DNA of 41,901 nucleotides, from NCBI GenBank assembly GCA_031286095.1, contig JAITUY010000105.1:1-41901 (forward strand), written 5' to 3'. Shown in pieces: positions 1 to 10,206 of the stretch; the first letter of the stretch is position 1; each line of letters starts with the position of its first letter. The notes under the pieces were generated by a model. The model worked only from the letters and a program-made list of their open reading frames with translations, had not been told where the DNA came from and made no database searches. The DNA is from Treponema sp. (GTDB taxonomy: Bacteria > Spirochaetota > Spirochaetia > Treponematales > Breznakiellaceae). Position numbers and translations under genes: made by a program.

Positions 1-1
1 C

Positions 2-124
2 CTTCAGGAAGATATGTGCGGCGATAACATGAGGAGCTACGTGAAGGATTTAAATGTGTCGTTTTTAAAAGCCGTTTCTGATCTAACAGAACTGTACTTT
101 CCTGAAAACAAAAAAGAAAGGTGA
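2..124 (+). pseudogene. C-terminal part of an XRE-type HTH regulator, cut by the window edge; near-identical to the 3' end of 22677..23033
   Basis: Translation LQEDMCGDNMRSYVKDLNVSFLKAVSDLTELYFPENKKER* matches the C-terminus of the ORF at 22677..23033. It may be an intact gene outside the window; typed as pseudogene only because just a fragment is visible. Confidence 0.6.
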
Positions 125-256
125 GACCCCTTGGTCTCTTCACTGCAAAACTCTCATATACTGATCCTCTTGGGTGCGGGGCTTTTTCTTCACAAAAAAC
201 GTATCAATTACTACAGTATTTAACGAAGCTCAAAGGCGAAAAAGTAGAAAGAAATA

Positions 257-397
257 CCTCTCGCAGAGACGCAGAGGCGCAAAGTTGTTGTTTGTAAAAT
301 TCTCATTATACTTTCAAGATTTTCGTATTTAGATAATATATCATGTATGAAGAGAAGCAATTGGACTAAGACTCCGCGCCTTTGCGCCTCTGCGAGA
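257..397. repeat. Family A palindromic repeat, copy A1
   Basis: cctctcgcagagacgcagaggcgcaaag ... ctccgcgcctttgcgcctctgcgaga: inverted arms around an AT-rich ~90-bp centre. Confidence 0.85.
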
Positions 398-481
398 AAT
401 CCTTTCCGTACTATTTCCCATAAAACCGTAAGTAAGATTCTCAACCATATTCAGAAAAACTGGTGATATTTTACCTGCGCT

Positions 482-532
482 TTCGTGGTTAAAAGTTTCT
501 TCGCTCTTTCCTTACATCTCCTAGGGGAATCG
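482..532. repeat. 51-bp direct repeat including the last 17 nt of tRNA-Glu (copy 1, tRNA 3'-end fragment)
   Basis: ttcgtggttaaaagtttcttcgctctttccttacatctcctaggggaatcg is identical to 693..743. Confidence 0.9.
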
Positions 533-692
533 CCTTCCGGTCGCAGACATCCTTGTCTGCTTCCTACAGGTCGCCTGCGTGTTCCAGCGCATCCATGCGC
601 CGCATTAGTTCAATGCAACGCTTTCGCGTTGAAAAATAACAGGAACACTCCGTTTCGATTCCCTGTCTTCTTGTTCGTGTTGGTCAGTGGGG

Positions 693-797
<105 letters not shown>

Positions 798-884
798 AAA
801 TTACGATTTCAATTTAAAAAAATAGCGGAAAAATGTCAATAGCCTGTAATTGCTTTTTTTTCGCCTTTTATTTAAAATGTTGCA

Positions 885-2912
885 ATGTTGCGGACAATGC
901 GGAATATAGGCATCATGGCGCATATTGATGCCGGAAAAACTACCACTACCGAAAGAATCCTATTCTATACCGGAAAAAGCCACCGTATCGGCGAGGTGGA
1001 CGACGGCGAAGCCATTATGGACTGGATGGAACAGGAACAGGAACGTGGCATTACTATTCAAAGCGCGGCTACTACTACTTACTGGAGAGACCACCAAATC
1101 AATATTATCGATACTCCTGGTCATGTTGATTTTACCGCCGAAGTGGAGCGCTCCCTGCGCGTGCTGGACGGCGCGATAGCTATTTTTGACGCTGTTCACG
1201 GAGTCGAGCCGCAGACCGAAACTGTCTGGAGGCAGGCGCGCCGCTACAATGTTCCCTGCATAGGTTATGTAAACAAAATGGACAGACTGGGCGCGGATTT
1301 TTTCTTCGTCGTCGAAGATGTAAAAAATAAACTGAAAATAAATACGGTTCCGCTTCAAATTCCAATAGGAAGGGAAGGTTCATTTGAGGGCGTTATCGAC
1401 TTAATCGAAATGAAAGAAATCCGCTGGCAGGACAACGGCGATGAAATGATCTACAGCCCGGTAGCGGATCAGCGCGAAGAAACAGCAAAAGAATGGCGCG
1501 AAAAAATGATCGATTCACTGTCCGGCGTCTCAGATATTATTACCGAAAAATATCTTGCAGGAGACGAAATTGACCCCGCCCTTATCCGCGCGGAACTTCG
1601 CAAGGCGGTCCTTAAACGCCAGTTGCTCCCAATGTTCGCGGGCGCGTCAAGGCGCAATTTGGGAGTTCAGCCCGTTATAGACGCGGTGGTCGATTACCTT
1701 CCCGCGCCGGACGAGATAACGCCCGCAACGGGACATCATATTAAAAAAGAGGAAGACATAACTATCCCTTGCGATCCAAAAGGACAGCCCATCGGTCTTG
1801 TTTTTAAAATTCAAAATGACCGCGAAGCGGGAAGTCTTTGCTATGTAAGAATGTACTCCGGTTCTATTCCTAGCGGCGGAGCAGTTTACAATCAAGGAAA
1901 GAAAAAGCGCGAAAGGGCGAACAGAATTTTGCGCATGCATTCAAATAAATCAGAGCCTATGGACAGTCTGGGCGCGGGTGATATAGGTGTCATAATCGGT
2001 ATGAAACTAGCGCAGACGGGGGACACTATCGGCAGTGAAGGCTGGCCGGTCTTGCTTGAAAAGATGCAGTTTCCAGAGCCTGTCATTTCAATTTCGATTG
2101 AGCCGAAAACAATTTCCGAACAGGAAAAATTAAAGGATATACTGGCGATACTTTCCAAAGAAGATCCGACTTTTACAATCAGGGAAAATGAGGAAACCGG
2201 ACAACTTATTATTTCCGGCATGGGAGAGCTTCATCTTGACGTGCTTGTTACGCGCATATTAAAAGAATACAAACTTGGCGCAAAGGTGGGAAACCCGCAG
2301 GTTACCTACCGTGAATCGATAAGCAAAACAGTCGAACACGGCGAAAGTTTTTCAAAAATTATCGGCGGGAAGGAAAATACCGCCGGAGTTACATTGCGCG
2401 TAGAACCAGCTACGCGGGGAACAGGCAACAAGTATGTTTTCGCGTCAAGGCGGAAAAGCGAAGTTCCGCAGGAAATACTTGAAGCGGTTGAAAACGGCAT
2501 AAACGGCGCGTTTTCTTCCGGTATTGTTATGGGCTATCCCTGCATTGACATAACGGCGACGGTTACCGACATTCAGTATTCGGAAGTTACCGGAACCGCT
2601 TTCGCCTTTGAAGCCTGCGCGAGTATGGCTTTTGACGAAGCCTGCCGTAATGCCTCCCCTATCCTGCTCGAGCCGATTATGGCAGTCAATCTTAACACCC
2701 CTCATGAATTTGTCGGAGAGGTTATGAGCCTTGTAACACAGCGCGGCGGACAAATACTCAATATGAACGCGAAACCTGATGCGGACGAAATAAAGGCGCA
2801 GGCCCCAATGGAAAAAATGTTCGGCTTTATGACAAGCCTCCGCAGTGTGTCTCAGGGACGCGCCAGTTTCAGCCTTGAATTCTCCCACTTTGAGAAAAAA
2901 TCTGAAAGATAA
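885..2912 (+). CDS. fusA: Elongation factor G (translational GTPase)
   Basis: G1 [33 protein letters not shown]; full-length 675 aa. Confidence 0.93.
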   Translation: MLRTMRNIGIMAHIDAGKTTTTERILFYTGKSHRIGEVDDGEAIMDWMEQEQERGITIQSAATTTYWRDHQINIIDTPGHVDFTAEVERSLRVLDGAIAIFDAVHGVEPQTETVWRQARRYNVPCIGYVNKMDRLGADFFFVVEDVKNKLKINTVPLQIPIGREGSFEGVIDLIEMKEIRWQDNGDEMIYSPVADQREETAKEWREKMIDSLSGVSDIITEKYLAGDEIDPALIRAELRKAVLKRQLLPMFAGASRRNLGVQPVIDAVVDYLPAPDEITPATGHHIKKEEDITIPCDPKGQPIGLVFKIQNDREAGSLCYVRMYSGSIPSGGAVYNQGKKKRERANRILRMHSNKSEPMDSLGAGDIGVIIGMKLAQTGDTIGSEGWPVLLEKMQFPEPVISISIEPKTISEQEKLKDILAILSKEDPTFTIRENEETGQLIISGMGELHLDVLVTRILKEYKLGAKVGNPQVTYRESISKTVEHGESFSKIIGGKENTAGVTLRVEPATRGTGNKYVFASRRKSEVPQEILEAVENGINGAFSSGIVMGYPCIDITATVTDIQYSEVTGTAFAFEACASMAFDEACRNASPILLEPIMAVNLNTPHEFVGEVMSLVTQRGGQILNMNAKPDADEIKAQAPMEKMFGFMTSLRSVSQGRASFSLEFSHFEKKSER

Positions 2913-2925
2913 GTAAGAAAAAAGA

Positions 2926-3060
2926 CCTCTCGCAGAGGCGCGGAGGCGTAAAGTTGTTGTTTGCAAAATTACCGTTATACTTTCAATATCTTGGTTTTAC
3001 GATTGTATATCATATATTAAAAGGAGTTACCGGAGTAAGGCTCTGCGCCTCTGCGAGAGA
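2926..3060. repeat. Family A palindromic repeat, copy A2
   Basis: cctctcgcagaggcgcggaggcgtaaag ... gctctgcgcctctgcgagag. Confidence 0.85.
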
Positions 3061-3079
3061 CTTTTCCGAAAAAAGTTTT

Positions 3080-4252
3080 ATGCGTTTTGTCCTTGTTTCG
3101 ATTATCTGTTTTCTCTTACTGCCTTCTTGTGTTAAGTGTGAAATGGTTAACCGCTCAAAAAACGAGGTTAACGACACGAAAAATGGGGATAGTATCGATA
3201 TAATCGACCCTATAAGGCTTCGCGCGGAAGAAATTGCTGAAGGTCTTGACGACAGGCTTCTTTCCGCGCAGGTTCTTATCAGCGGAATAGAGGGTAAGGG
3301 CAAATTGAATGATAATGTCGTAGCCTTGCTGACTGAATTTCCTGCGGGCGGGATTATGCTTTTCAGGTACAATCTTGACGACGATAACGATTCAATCCGC
3401 GCCTTGCTTTCGCAAACTTCTGCGCTTGTAACAGGCGGGGCTGGTATTCCGCCGTTTATAGCGGTGGATCATGAGGGAGGAACTGTAAACCGTTTCAGGC
3501 GCGGAACTGCCGGTCTGCCTTCCGCAGAGTCTTATTGGGAACTTGCGCTCACACAGGACAGACAGACGGCTCTTGAAAAATTAGAGAGCGACAGTTTCAG
3601 GGCGGGACGCGAATTAAAAGATTTGGGGATCAATTTAAATTTCGCTCCTGTAGCCGAATATTTAAACGATGCAAACCGTATTTTTTTACAAAGCCGTTCC
3701 TACGGCCCCGATTCTCTTTTTACTGCGGACGCCGCGTCTGCTTTTATAAGCGGAATGGAACGGGCGGGGGTTTTATGCGTCATAAAACATTTTCCCGGCA
3801 GTGCGGGAAACGATCCGCACTACTCCGCTTCGGTGCTGGGCGCGGACAAAGGCGCGCTTGATAACATAGTCTACCCTTTTACGTTTCTTATCTCAAGAAA
3901 CCGCGCAAGGGCGGTTATGGCCGCGCATACTGCCGTTCCGGCGCTAGATACGAAAATAGCGAGTCTGTCGCAGGTTGTTATGAAAGACTGGTTAAGGGAC
4001 GAAATTGGTTTTAATGGGATATTGATTGCCGACGACTTCAGCATGGCGTCTGCGGGCGGACAAACTCCTGAATCCTCTGCGATTATGTCCGTCATAGCGG
4101 GGGCGGACATGGTGCTTGTCTGGCCGAAGGATTTAAGGCGTACGCACAGCGCTTTTACCGCCGCCATTCAGGATGGACGGCTTTCACGCGAAAGAATGAG
4201 ATCAGCCGCGAAGCGGATAATTTATGAGAAAATTTTACTTGGCTTATTGTAA
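3080..4252 (+). CDS. Glycoside hydrolase family 3, beta-N-acetylhexosaminidase-like lipoprotein
   Basis: VDHEGGTVNRF, KHFPGSAGNDPH, ADDFSMAS; lipobox-like LLPSC after MRFVLVSIICF. The start at 3080 is preferred over 2954 because the upstream part lies in repeat A2. Confidence 0.82.
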   Translation: MRFVLVSIICFLLLPSCVKCEMVNRSKNEVNDTKNGDSIDIIDPIRLRAEEIAEGLDDRLLSAQVLISGIEGKGKLNDNVVALLTEFPAGGIMLFRYNLDDDNDSIRALLSQTSALVTGGAGIPPFIAVDHEGGTVNRFRRGTAGLPSAESYWELALTQDRQTALEKLESDSFRAGRELKDLGINLNFAPVAEYLNDANRIFLQSRSYGPDSLFTADAASAFISGMERAGVLCVIKHFPGSAGNDPHYSASVLGADKGALDNIVYPFTFLISRNRARAVMAAHTAVPALDTKIASLSQVVMKDWLRDEIGFNGILIADDFSMASAGGQTPESSAIMSVIAGADMVLVWPKDLRRTHSAFTAAIQDGRLSRERMRSAAKRIIYEKILLGLL

Positions 4253-4258
4253 CGCTAA

Positions 4259-5260
4259 CTATTTTACAGTTGAAGATTTTCCTATAACCGAGTTTTGGAA
4301 AAGACTAGTTTTCAAAAAATTTAAAAGCGGTTCATTCCATGACTTTTTTGGGTCTCTTTCTGAAACAAAACATTCAAAAAGGTTTAGTATATATTCTCTT
4401 ATTTCATTCTGTACCGCGTCCGGCAATTTTATTTTTGGGGCATAGGACGGATGTATTGTTTTTGTGTGTACTCCAAAATCCGGTATTTTTGAAAAAAGCA
4501 GGCTTATAAAATGCTCCGCTTCCTGCATAGGGAAAAGCTCATTACTGTAACAGTTCATAGCGTATAACGCCGCCGCAATACAGTTGATACTGTGTTGTTT
4601 TACAAAAAGGATAGCCTCTACAATCGCGAGAGCGCCGTACTTCATTTCTAAAATCTGATCTTTTAACTTTTCTTCTTCCCCGAAAGATTTTGCGATTTTT
4701 ACAAACATGGTATAAGTGTAAATTACAACCATAACGTGCAGGCTTGGAATGCACATCAAGTGGGGATCGAGCATGTGTATAACCATGAAGAGCGGGCGCT
4801 TTATGTAAAACGGACGCGATGTTGTAGAAAGATTTTTTCTGTAAACCTGAGCGGCAAAGGTGTAAAGATCGGCCATTCCAGAAATAAAATCCCCTGCCGG
4901 AGCGTACGCTTTTCGTCCGTAGCGCCTGAGTATAAACGAAAGCAGTCTTATCCAATATTTCGCAAAATCTATGTAAATCTTAACCCACGACGGCGTAAAC
5001 GGTATCTTTTTATCAAGAACATGATCGACATTACTTACGGGAACCCTGCCAGGCAAAAAAGCTTGGCGGTGCTGGAAAAAGAAAAAATTAAAAAATAACG
5101 ACAAATAATACTTTAGCGTGGCGCGTCTTAGAGAAGGCACATAAACTGTTTTTTTAAAAGCAAAAAAAGAGGTTTCGCTGTATACGCTGTCCTTTACATT
5201 CATAAAACTACCAATGTTTTCCAATCTTGTCAGGTCTTTCTTGATTAGATATAATATCAT
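4259..5260 (-). CDS. Hypothetical protein, possibly divergent PAP2 (phosphatidic acid phosphatase type 2) family
   Basis: 333-aa ORF; CIPSLHVMVV and VEAILFVKQHSINCIAAAL resemble PAP2 motifs. Confidence 0.7.
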   Translation of the reverse strand: MILYLIKKDLTRLENIGSFMNVKDSVYSETSFFAFKKTVYVPSLRRATLKYYLSLFFNFFFFQHRQAFLPGRVPVSNVDHVLDKKIPFTPSWVKIYIDFAKYWIRLLSFILRRYGRKAYAPAGDFISGMADLYTFAAQVYRKNLSTTSRPFYIKRPLFMVIHMLDPHLMCIPSLHVMVVIYTYTMFVKIAKSFGEEEKLKDQILEMKYGALAIVEAILFVKQHSINCIAAALYAMNCYSNELFPMQEAEHFISLLFSKIPDFGVHTKTIHPSYAPKIKLPDAVQNEIREYILNLFECFVSERDPKKSWNEPLLNFLKTSLFQNSVIGKSSTVK

Positions 5261-5292
5261 ACCGTAGCGGTAATTACAAGCGGGAGATTATT

Positions 5293-6060
5293 ATGAAAAT
5301 AGGCGTTCAAATGTACACGATACGCGATTATTTAAAAACACCGAAGGAAATAGAATCATCTGTAAAACGAATTAAAGAAATGGGTTTTGATCTTGTGCAG
5401 ATTTCAGGTCTTGGTCCGGTTGATACGGATATACTCGCTAAACTCTTTAAAGATAACGGTATAGAAGCCTGCGGAACCCACTCCCCATGGGAATCCGCCG
5501 CCGATCCAAAAGAACTTGACAAACTGATAGACGAACATAAAAAACTAGGGTGTTCGCAGATCGGCATAGGCATGAAACCGGATATTTACCCCGACACTTA
5601 CGACGGCTACACGGCGTTTATAAAAAAATTAAATGAAATATGCGAACAGGTGCGCGCCGGGGGGCTTGGTTTTGGGTATCACAACCACGAACTTGAATTC
5701 ATGAAATTTAACGGCGTATGCGCGATTGACCGTATGATCAAAGAATGTCCGAAAATGGAGTTTACCCTAGACGTTTTCTGGGTACAGGCGGGCGGAGCAA
5801 ATCCCTGCGATTATATGGACAAGCTAAAAAATAGAATAAGAATCCTTCATCTTAAAGATTTCCGCGTTGCCGGCCGCCAGAGGCAGTTTGCCGAAATAGG
5901 GCAAGGCAACCTTGACTGGAAGGCCATTTTTTCAAGGTGTAAAAAATACAAAATACCCTACGCGGTTATTGAACAGGACGATGATTTCCTAACCGATCCT
6001 TTTGAAAGCCTAGCCTTAAGCAGAAAATATCTTGTAGAAAACGGGTATATGAAAGGTTGA
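5293..6060 (+). CDS. Sugar phosphate isomerase/epimerase (xylose isomerase-like TIM barrel)
   Basis: 255 aa; GYHNHELEF, LDVFWVQAGG, LHLKDF, YAVIEQDD motifs. Confidence 0.85.
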   Translation: MKIGVQMYTIRDYLKTPKEIESSVKRIKEMGFDLVQISGLGPVDTDILAKLFKDNGIEACGTHSPWESAADPKELDKLIDEHKKLGCSQIGIGMKPDIYPDTYDGYTAFIKKLNEICEQVRAGGLGFGYHNHELEFMKFNGVCAIDRMIKECPKMEFTLDVFWVQAGGANPCDYMDKLKNRIRILHLKDFRVAGRQRQFAEIGQGNLDWKAIFSRCKKYKIPYAVIEQDDDFLTDPFESLALSRKYLVENGYMKG

Positions 6061-6132
6061 CCTTTTTTTACAATTATTGCATAATAACAAAAGCGGCTTG
6101 AGCCGCCAGATACGGTAATAAAGGAGTATTAA

Positions 6133-6222
6133 GTGCCCTGCGGAAGAAAGCGCAAACTTAGAAAAATAGCCACTCATAAACGCAAGAAGAAACTGCGGAA
6201 AAACAGACATAAGAAAAAATAA
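6133..6222 (+). CDS. 29-aa AURKAIP1/COX24-domain (bS22-like) ribosome-associated small protein
   Basis: GTG start after AAGGAG; translation MPCGRKRKLRKIATHKRKKKLRKNRHKKK*. Confidence 0.8.
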   Translation: MPCGRKRKLRKIATHKRKKKLRKNRHKKK

Positions 6223-6245
6223 ATCCCAAAGTTTAGGAGAAAAAT

Positions 6246-7901
6246 ATGGACATTTCCGCTTTACAAAAAGCACGATATGCCTATGTCCCGAAATTACCGG
6301 CGACTTTAGCAGGTTCCGTCGATGAAATCAGCGTCGAATTCGGCTCCCCTACCGAGGCTGTTTCCGACAAAGAGGAAATCCGTGAGATTTTTAAAAACAC
6401 TTACGGAAAGCCGACGGCAATTTTTAAAAAGGGAAAAAACGACAAAATACGCCGCGAATTAAAAGTCGGCGTTATCCTTTCCGGCGGACAGGCTCCCGGC
6501 GGACACAATGTTATCGCCGGTTTGTTTGACGGTCTTAAAAAAGCAAATCCTGCCTCTACCCTTTTCGGGTTTCAGGGAGGTCCCAGCGGTCTTATCGACA
6601 ACAAGACTGTTACCCTTACAAAAGAACGGATAGACGAATACCGCAATACGGGCGGTTTTGATATAATAGGCTCGGGACGGACAAAAATTGAAACGCCCCA
6701 GCAGTTTGAATCTTCCCTTAAAACCGCGAAGGCTTTGGGACTGGACGCGGTCGTCGTTATAGGCGGCGATGATTCAAACACAAACGCCGCCCTTCTTGCC
6801 GAATATTTTGTTGCCAATGGTTCAAACACTCAAGTAATCGGTTGTCCTAAAACAATCGACGGAGATTTAAAAAACGAACATATCGAAACTTCTTTTGGTT
6901 TCGACACCGCCTGCAAAACATACAGCGAGCTGATCGGCAACCTTTGCAGGGACACCAACAGCGCGAAAAAATACTGGCACTTTGTAAAACTTATGGGACG
7001 CGCCGCAAGCCACATCGCCCTTGAATGCGCTTTTCAGACACAGCCTAACGTCTGTTTGATTTCTGAAGAAATAGAGGCAAAACACTATTCCCTTGACAAC
7101 ATTGTAGATCAAGTTTGCGCTTCGATAGTAAAGCGCGCGGGGAACAGCGAAAATTTCGGCGTTGTTTTAATACCAGAAGGGCTTGTCGAGTTTATACCCG
7201 AAATTAAAAAACTGATAAATGAGCTAAATGATACAATTGCCGATGAAGAAGATAAATTTACGTCTTTGCATAATTTTACCGATCAAATGCAGTGGCTGTC
7301 CGGCAGGCTTACCGATGTGTCTTACGCTCTTCTAAAAATGTTTCCGCAGGAAATAGCCCAGCAATTTTTGATGGATCGCGATCCTCACGGCAACGTTCAG
7401 GTTTCCAGAATAGAAACCGAAAAACTGCTTGTCGGCATGGTAGAAAAAAAATTAAACATCATGAAAGAAAGAGGTCAGTATTCAGGCAAATTTGCGTCTT
7501 TGACCCACTTCTTTGGTTACGAGGGACGTTGCGCGTTCCCCTCAAACTTTGATTCCGATTACTGTTACAGTCTTGGCTACAGCGCGTTTGTTCTTATCGC
7601 CTCGGGGTTGACCGGCTATCTTTCCAGCGTGAAGAACCTTACCGCCCCCGCCGGCAAATGGATCGCGGGCGGCGTCCCTCTTACAATGATGATGAATCTT
7701 GAACAGCGGCACGGTTCCAAAAAACCCGTTATTAAAAAAGCCCTTGTTCTTCTTGACGGCAAACCGTTCAAGACATTCGAGGCAAAACGCGCCGAATGGG
7801 CTGAAAAAACAAGTTATCTTTTTCCTGGTGCAATTCAATATTTCGGACCGACTGAAGTCTGCGACGCGCCGACTGTAACGCTTAAACTTGAACATGAGTA
7901 A
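6246..7901 (+). CDS. pfp: Diphosphate--fructose-6-phosphate 1-phosphotransferase (PPi-PFK, long/beta type)
   Basis: [62 protein letters not shown]. Confidence 0.93.
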   Translation: MDISALQKARYAYVPKLPATLAGSVDEISVEFGSPTEAVSDKEEIREIFKNTYGKPTAIFKKGKNDKIRRELKVGVILSGGQAPGGHNVIAGLFDGLKKANPASTLFGFQGGPSGLIDNKTVTLTKERIDEYRNTGGFDIIGSGRTKIETPQQFESSLKTAKALGLDAVVVIGGDDSNTNAALLAEYFVANGSNTQVIGCPKTIDGDLKNEHIETSFGFDTACKTYSELIGNLCRDTNSAKKYWHFVKLMGRAASHIALECAFQTQPNVCLISEEIEAKHYSLDNIVDQVCASIVKRAGNSENFGVVLIPEGLVEFIPEIKKLINELNDTIADEEDKFTSLHNFTDQMQWLSGRLTDVSYALLKMFPQEIAQQFLMDRDPHGNVQVSRIETEKLLVGMVEKKLNIMKERGQYSGKFASLTHFFGYEGRCAFPSNFDSDYCYSLGYSAFVLIASGLTGYLSSVKNLTAPAGKWIAGGVPLTMMMNLEQRHGSKKPVIKKALVLLDGKPFKTFEAKRAEWAEKTSYLFPGAIQYFGPTEVCDAPTVTLKLEHE

Positions 7902-7914
7902 TTAGGAAGAAATA

Positions 7915-8062
7915 CCTCTCGCAAAGGCGCAAAGTTTTCGTCCGAAAGCTCCTATATCATTAATACGAAAATATGAAGGTAAGGAAAATATAACGAACAA
8001 CAACTCTGCGCCTTTGCGCCTCTGCGAGAGCTTTTTCCCGTACCCTGCGCCTCCGCGAGAAT
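7915..8062. repeat. Family A palindromic repeat, copy A3, with an extra partial right arm
   Basis: cctctcgcaaaggcgcaaag ... ctctgcgcctttgcgcctctgcgagag, then cctgcgcctccgcgaga. Confidence 0.8.
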
Positions 8063-8065
8063 AAT

Positions 8066-9835
8066 TTATTCTTTTATCAACAGATGAAGCTCGTTCAGTT
8101 GTTTTTGATCTACTTCAGACGGGCAGTCGTCCATGGGACTTACGGCGAATGAATTTTTCGGGAAAGCGATAACGTCTTTTAACGAGGAAAGACCCGCCAT
8201 GATCATTACAAGACGGTCAAGACCGGGGGCAATTCCTCCGTGAGGAGGGGCTCCGTACTTAAACGCTTCCGTTAAAAAGCCGAACTTTTTCTCAGCCTGC
8301 GCGGGGTCAATGCCTGCTATTTTAAACACGCGCCTTTGCATTTCCGGGTCGTGAATACGAATTGAACCGGACGCAAGTTCGTAACCGTTCAGTACAAGAT
8401 CGTAAAGGTCGCCTTTTACGGAGCCTGGATCGCTTTCCATTGTTGAGTGGTATTTTTCTTGAGGCCATGTAAATAAATGATGCGCCGCTTCCCACTTCTG
8501 TTGTTCTTCGTCATATTCAAACATGGGAAAATCAACTATCCACGCAAATTCAAAATTGCCCGGATCGCAAAGGCCAAGGTCTTTGCCAAGTTTTGCGCGG
8601 ACCGCTCCCAGCGCGGTATTGGCGATGTTTCTCTTCGCATCCGCGGCAATAAGAATTAGGTCGCCCTCTTTCGCTCCCAGCGCATCTGTTATCTGCGCGG
8701 CGCTTTCATTAAAAAACTTGGAAACGCCGCCTTCAAAAGCGCCGCCTGAAACGACTTTTATCCACGCAAGACCGCGCGCTTTGTAAATTTTAGCGTGGTT
8801 TTCTAAATCTTCGATCTGTTTGCGCGAAAAAGAAGAACCGTTTTTTACTACAAGCGCTTTTACCGCCCCGCCGCCTGAAAGCGCGTCCTTAAAAGCCTGA
8901 AAGCCGCATTTTTCCGCAAACGGGCTAAAATCGTTAAGGCGCATGTCGAAACGGAGATCAGGCTTGTCGCTTCCGTAAAATTCCATCGCCTCTTCCCATG
9001 TAAGCCTGCGGAACTTTTGCGGTATCTCCTTTCCCAAAACTTTTTTGAACACATGCCCCATCAAGCCCTCTGTAACAGAAAGAACGTCGTCCCTTCCGGC
9101 AAACGACATTTCAATGTCAATTTGGGTAAACTCAGGCTGTCTGTCGCCCCTTGAATCTTCGTCTCGGTAACAGCGGGCAATCTGAAAATATTTGTCAAAA
9201 CCAGCCACCATTAAAATCTGCTTGTAAAGCTGAGGAGACTGAGGAAGCGCGTAAAATTTGCCGGGGTACAGCCGCGAAGGAACAAGATAGTCCCTCGCCC
9301 CTTCCGGCGTCGATTTTATAAATGTGGGAGTTTCTATTTCGTAGAAGCCGTTAGATGTCATCCATTCGCGGACTGCGAAAGCGGTTTCGCTTCTCATTTT
9401 GATTGTCTTCTGCATTGCGGAGGAACGAAGATCAAGATAGCGGTATTTAAGCCGCGTTTCCTCGCTCGCGTTGCTTTCTTCGTCAATTTGAAAAGGCAGA
9501 ATTTCGGACTTGTTCAATATTATAAGTTTTTCCGCGGTAACTTCAATTTCGCCCGTCTCCATTGAGGGGTTAATCATTCCGTCAGGACGGAGGCTGACTT
9601 TGCCTTCGACGGCTATTACATATTCGTTACGCAGTTCGCCGCACATGGCGGCAAGCTGTTCTTTGCCTTCTGTGTCAACCGTTACCTGCGTAATGCCGTA
9701 TCGGTCGCGCAGGTTTATAAAAAAAATGCCGCCATGATTCCGTTTGCGGTGTACCCATCCGTTAAGTATAACCGTTTTGCCGTTATCGGTTTTCCGCAGA
9801 GACCCGCAGTCGGCAGTTCTTTTCATTGTTTCCAT
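8066..9835 (-). CDS. aspS: Aspartyl-tRNA synthetase, bacterial type
   Basis: GWVHRKRNHGGIFFINLRDRYGITQV, EIETPTF, GARDYLVPSR, FDMRLND; C-terminal GLDRLVMIM and FPKN. Confidence 0.96.
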   Translation of the reverse strand: METMKRTADCGSLRKTDNGKTVILNGWVHRKRNHGGIFFINLRDRYGITQVTVDTEGKEQLAAMCGELRNEYVIAVEGKVSLRPDGMINPSMETGEIEVTAEKLIILNKSEILPFQIDEESNASEETRLKYRYLDLRSSAMQKTIKMRSETAFAVREWMTSNGFYEIETPTFIKSTPEGARDYLVPSRLYPGKFYALPQSPQLYKQILMVAGFDKYFQIARCYRDEDSRGDRQPEFTQIDIEMSFAGRDDVLSVTEGLMGHVFKKVLGKEIPQKFRRLTWEEAMEFYGSDKPDLRFDMRLNDFSPFAEKCGFQAFKDALSGGGAVKALVVKNGSSFSRKQIEDLENHAKIYKARGLAWIKVVSGGAFEGGVSKFFNESAAQITDALGAKEGDLILIAADAKRNIANTALGAVRAKLGKDLGLCDPGNFEFAWIVDFPMFEYDEEQQKWEAAHHLFTWPQEKYHSTMESDPGSVKGDLYDLVLNGYELASGSIRIHDPEMQRRVFKIAGIDPAQAEKKFGFLTEAFKYGAPPHGGIAPGLDRLVMIMAGLSSLKDVIAFPKNSFAVSPMDDCPSEVDQKQLNELHLLIKE

Positions 9836-9851
9836 GTTTGCTCCATAATGT

Positions 9852-9985
9852 ATTGGACTTGTTCGACAACCCGGTTGGTTGTCTTACAAGTCCTGCATTT
9901 TTTCGGGCTAAAGAAGCTTTAGCCCTGCAAAAATACTTTTTTATTGGTAGTTGTTCGGAAAACTGAAGTTTCCGAACAACTCTAT
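9852..9985. repeat. Family D composite hairpin element, copy D1
   Basis: Three consecutive hairpins: ggacttgttcgacaacc/ggttgtcttacaagtcc; gggctaaag/ctttagccc; gttgttcggaaac/gtttccgaacaac. Confidence 0.75.
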
Positions 9986-10038
9986 TATATGAATTTTAAT
10001 TTTTAAATTCTACCACAGAGACGATGTTTTGGAAAAAT

Positions 10039-10140
10039 CTCCCTCAGAGACGCAAAGGCGCAGAGTTGTTGTCTTTATACTTTTTTACCTTAAATATTTT
10101 CGTACCCCATGGGGAAAATTGCATTTGCGCCTCTGCGGAA
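10039..10140. repeat. Family A palindromic repeat, copy A4 (short/degenerate)
   Basis: tccctcagagacgcaaaggcgcagag ... tttgcgcctctgcgg. Confidence 0.65.
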
Positions 10141-10149
10141 AGTATTCAT

Positions 10150-10181
10150 AAAAAAAAGAGGCTGTCCTTTGCGGACAGCCC
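10150..10181 (-). terminator. Rho-independent terminator downstream of the 1646-aa ORF
   Basis: Minus strand: ggctgtcc-gcaaa-ggacagcc followed by ctctttttttatg. Confidence 0.85.
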
Positions 10182-10206
10182 CAGTTAACTGTTAAACGTT
10201 TACTCT

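Noticed and set aside
960-1358. Antisense ORFs inside fusA, pfp, aspS and the other large genes (many entries in the ORF track)
   Set aside because: They lie opposite confidently identified genes, lack recognisable motifs or ribosome-binding sites, and are expected by chance.
6094-6107. gcggcttgagccgc hairpin as a terminator after the sugar isomerase
   Set aside because: No T-tract follows; the small aaaggt/accttt hairpin at the stop codon is equally plausible, so neither is called.
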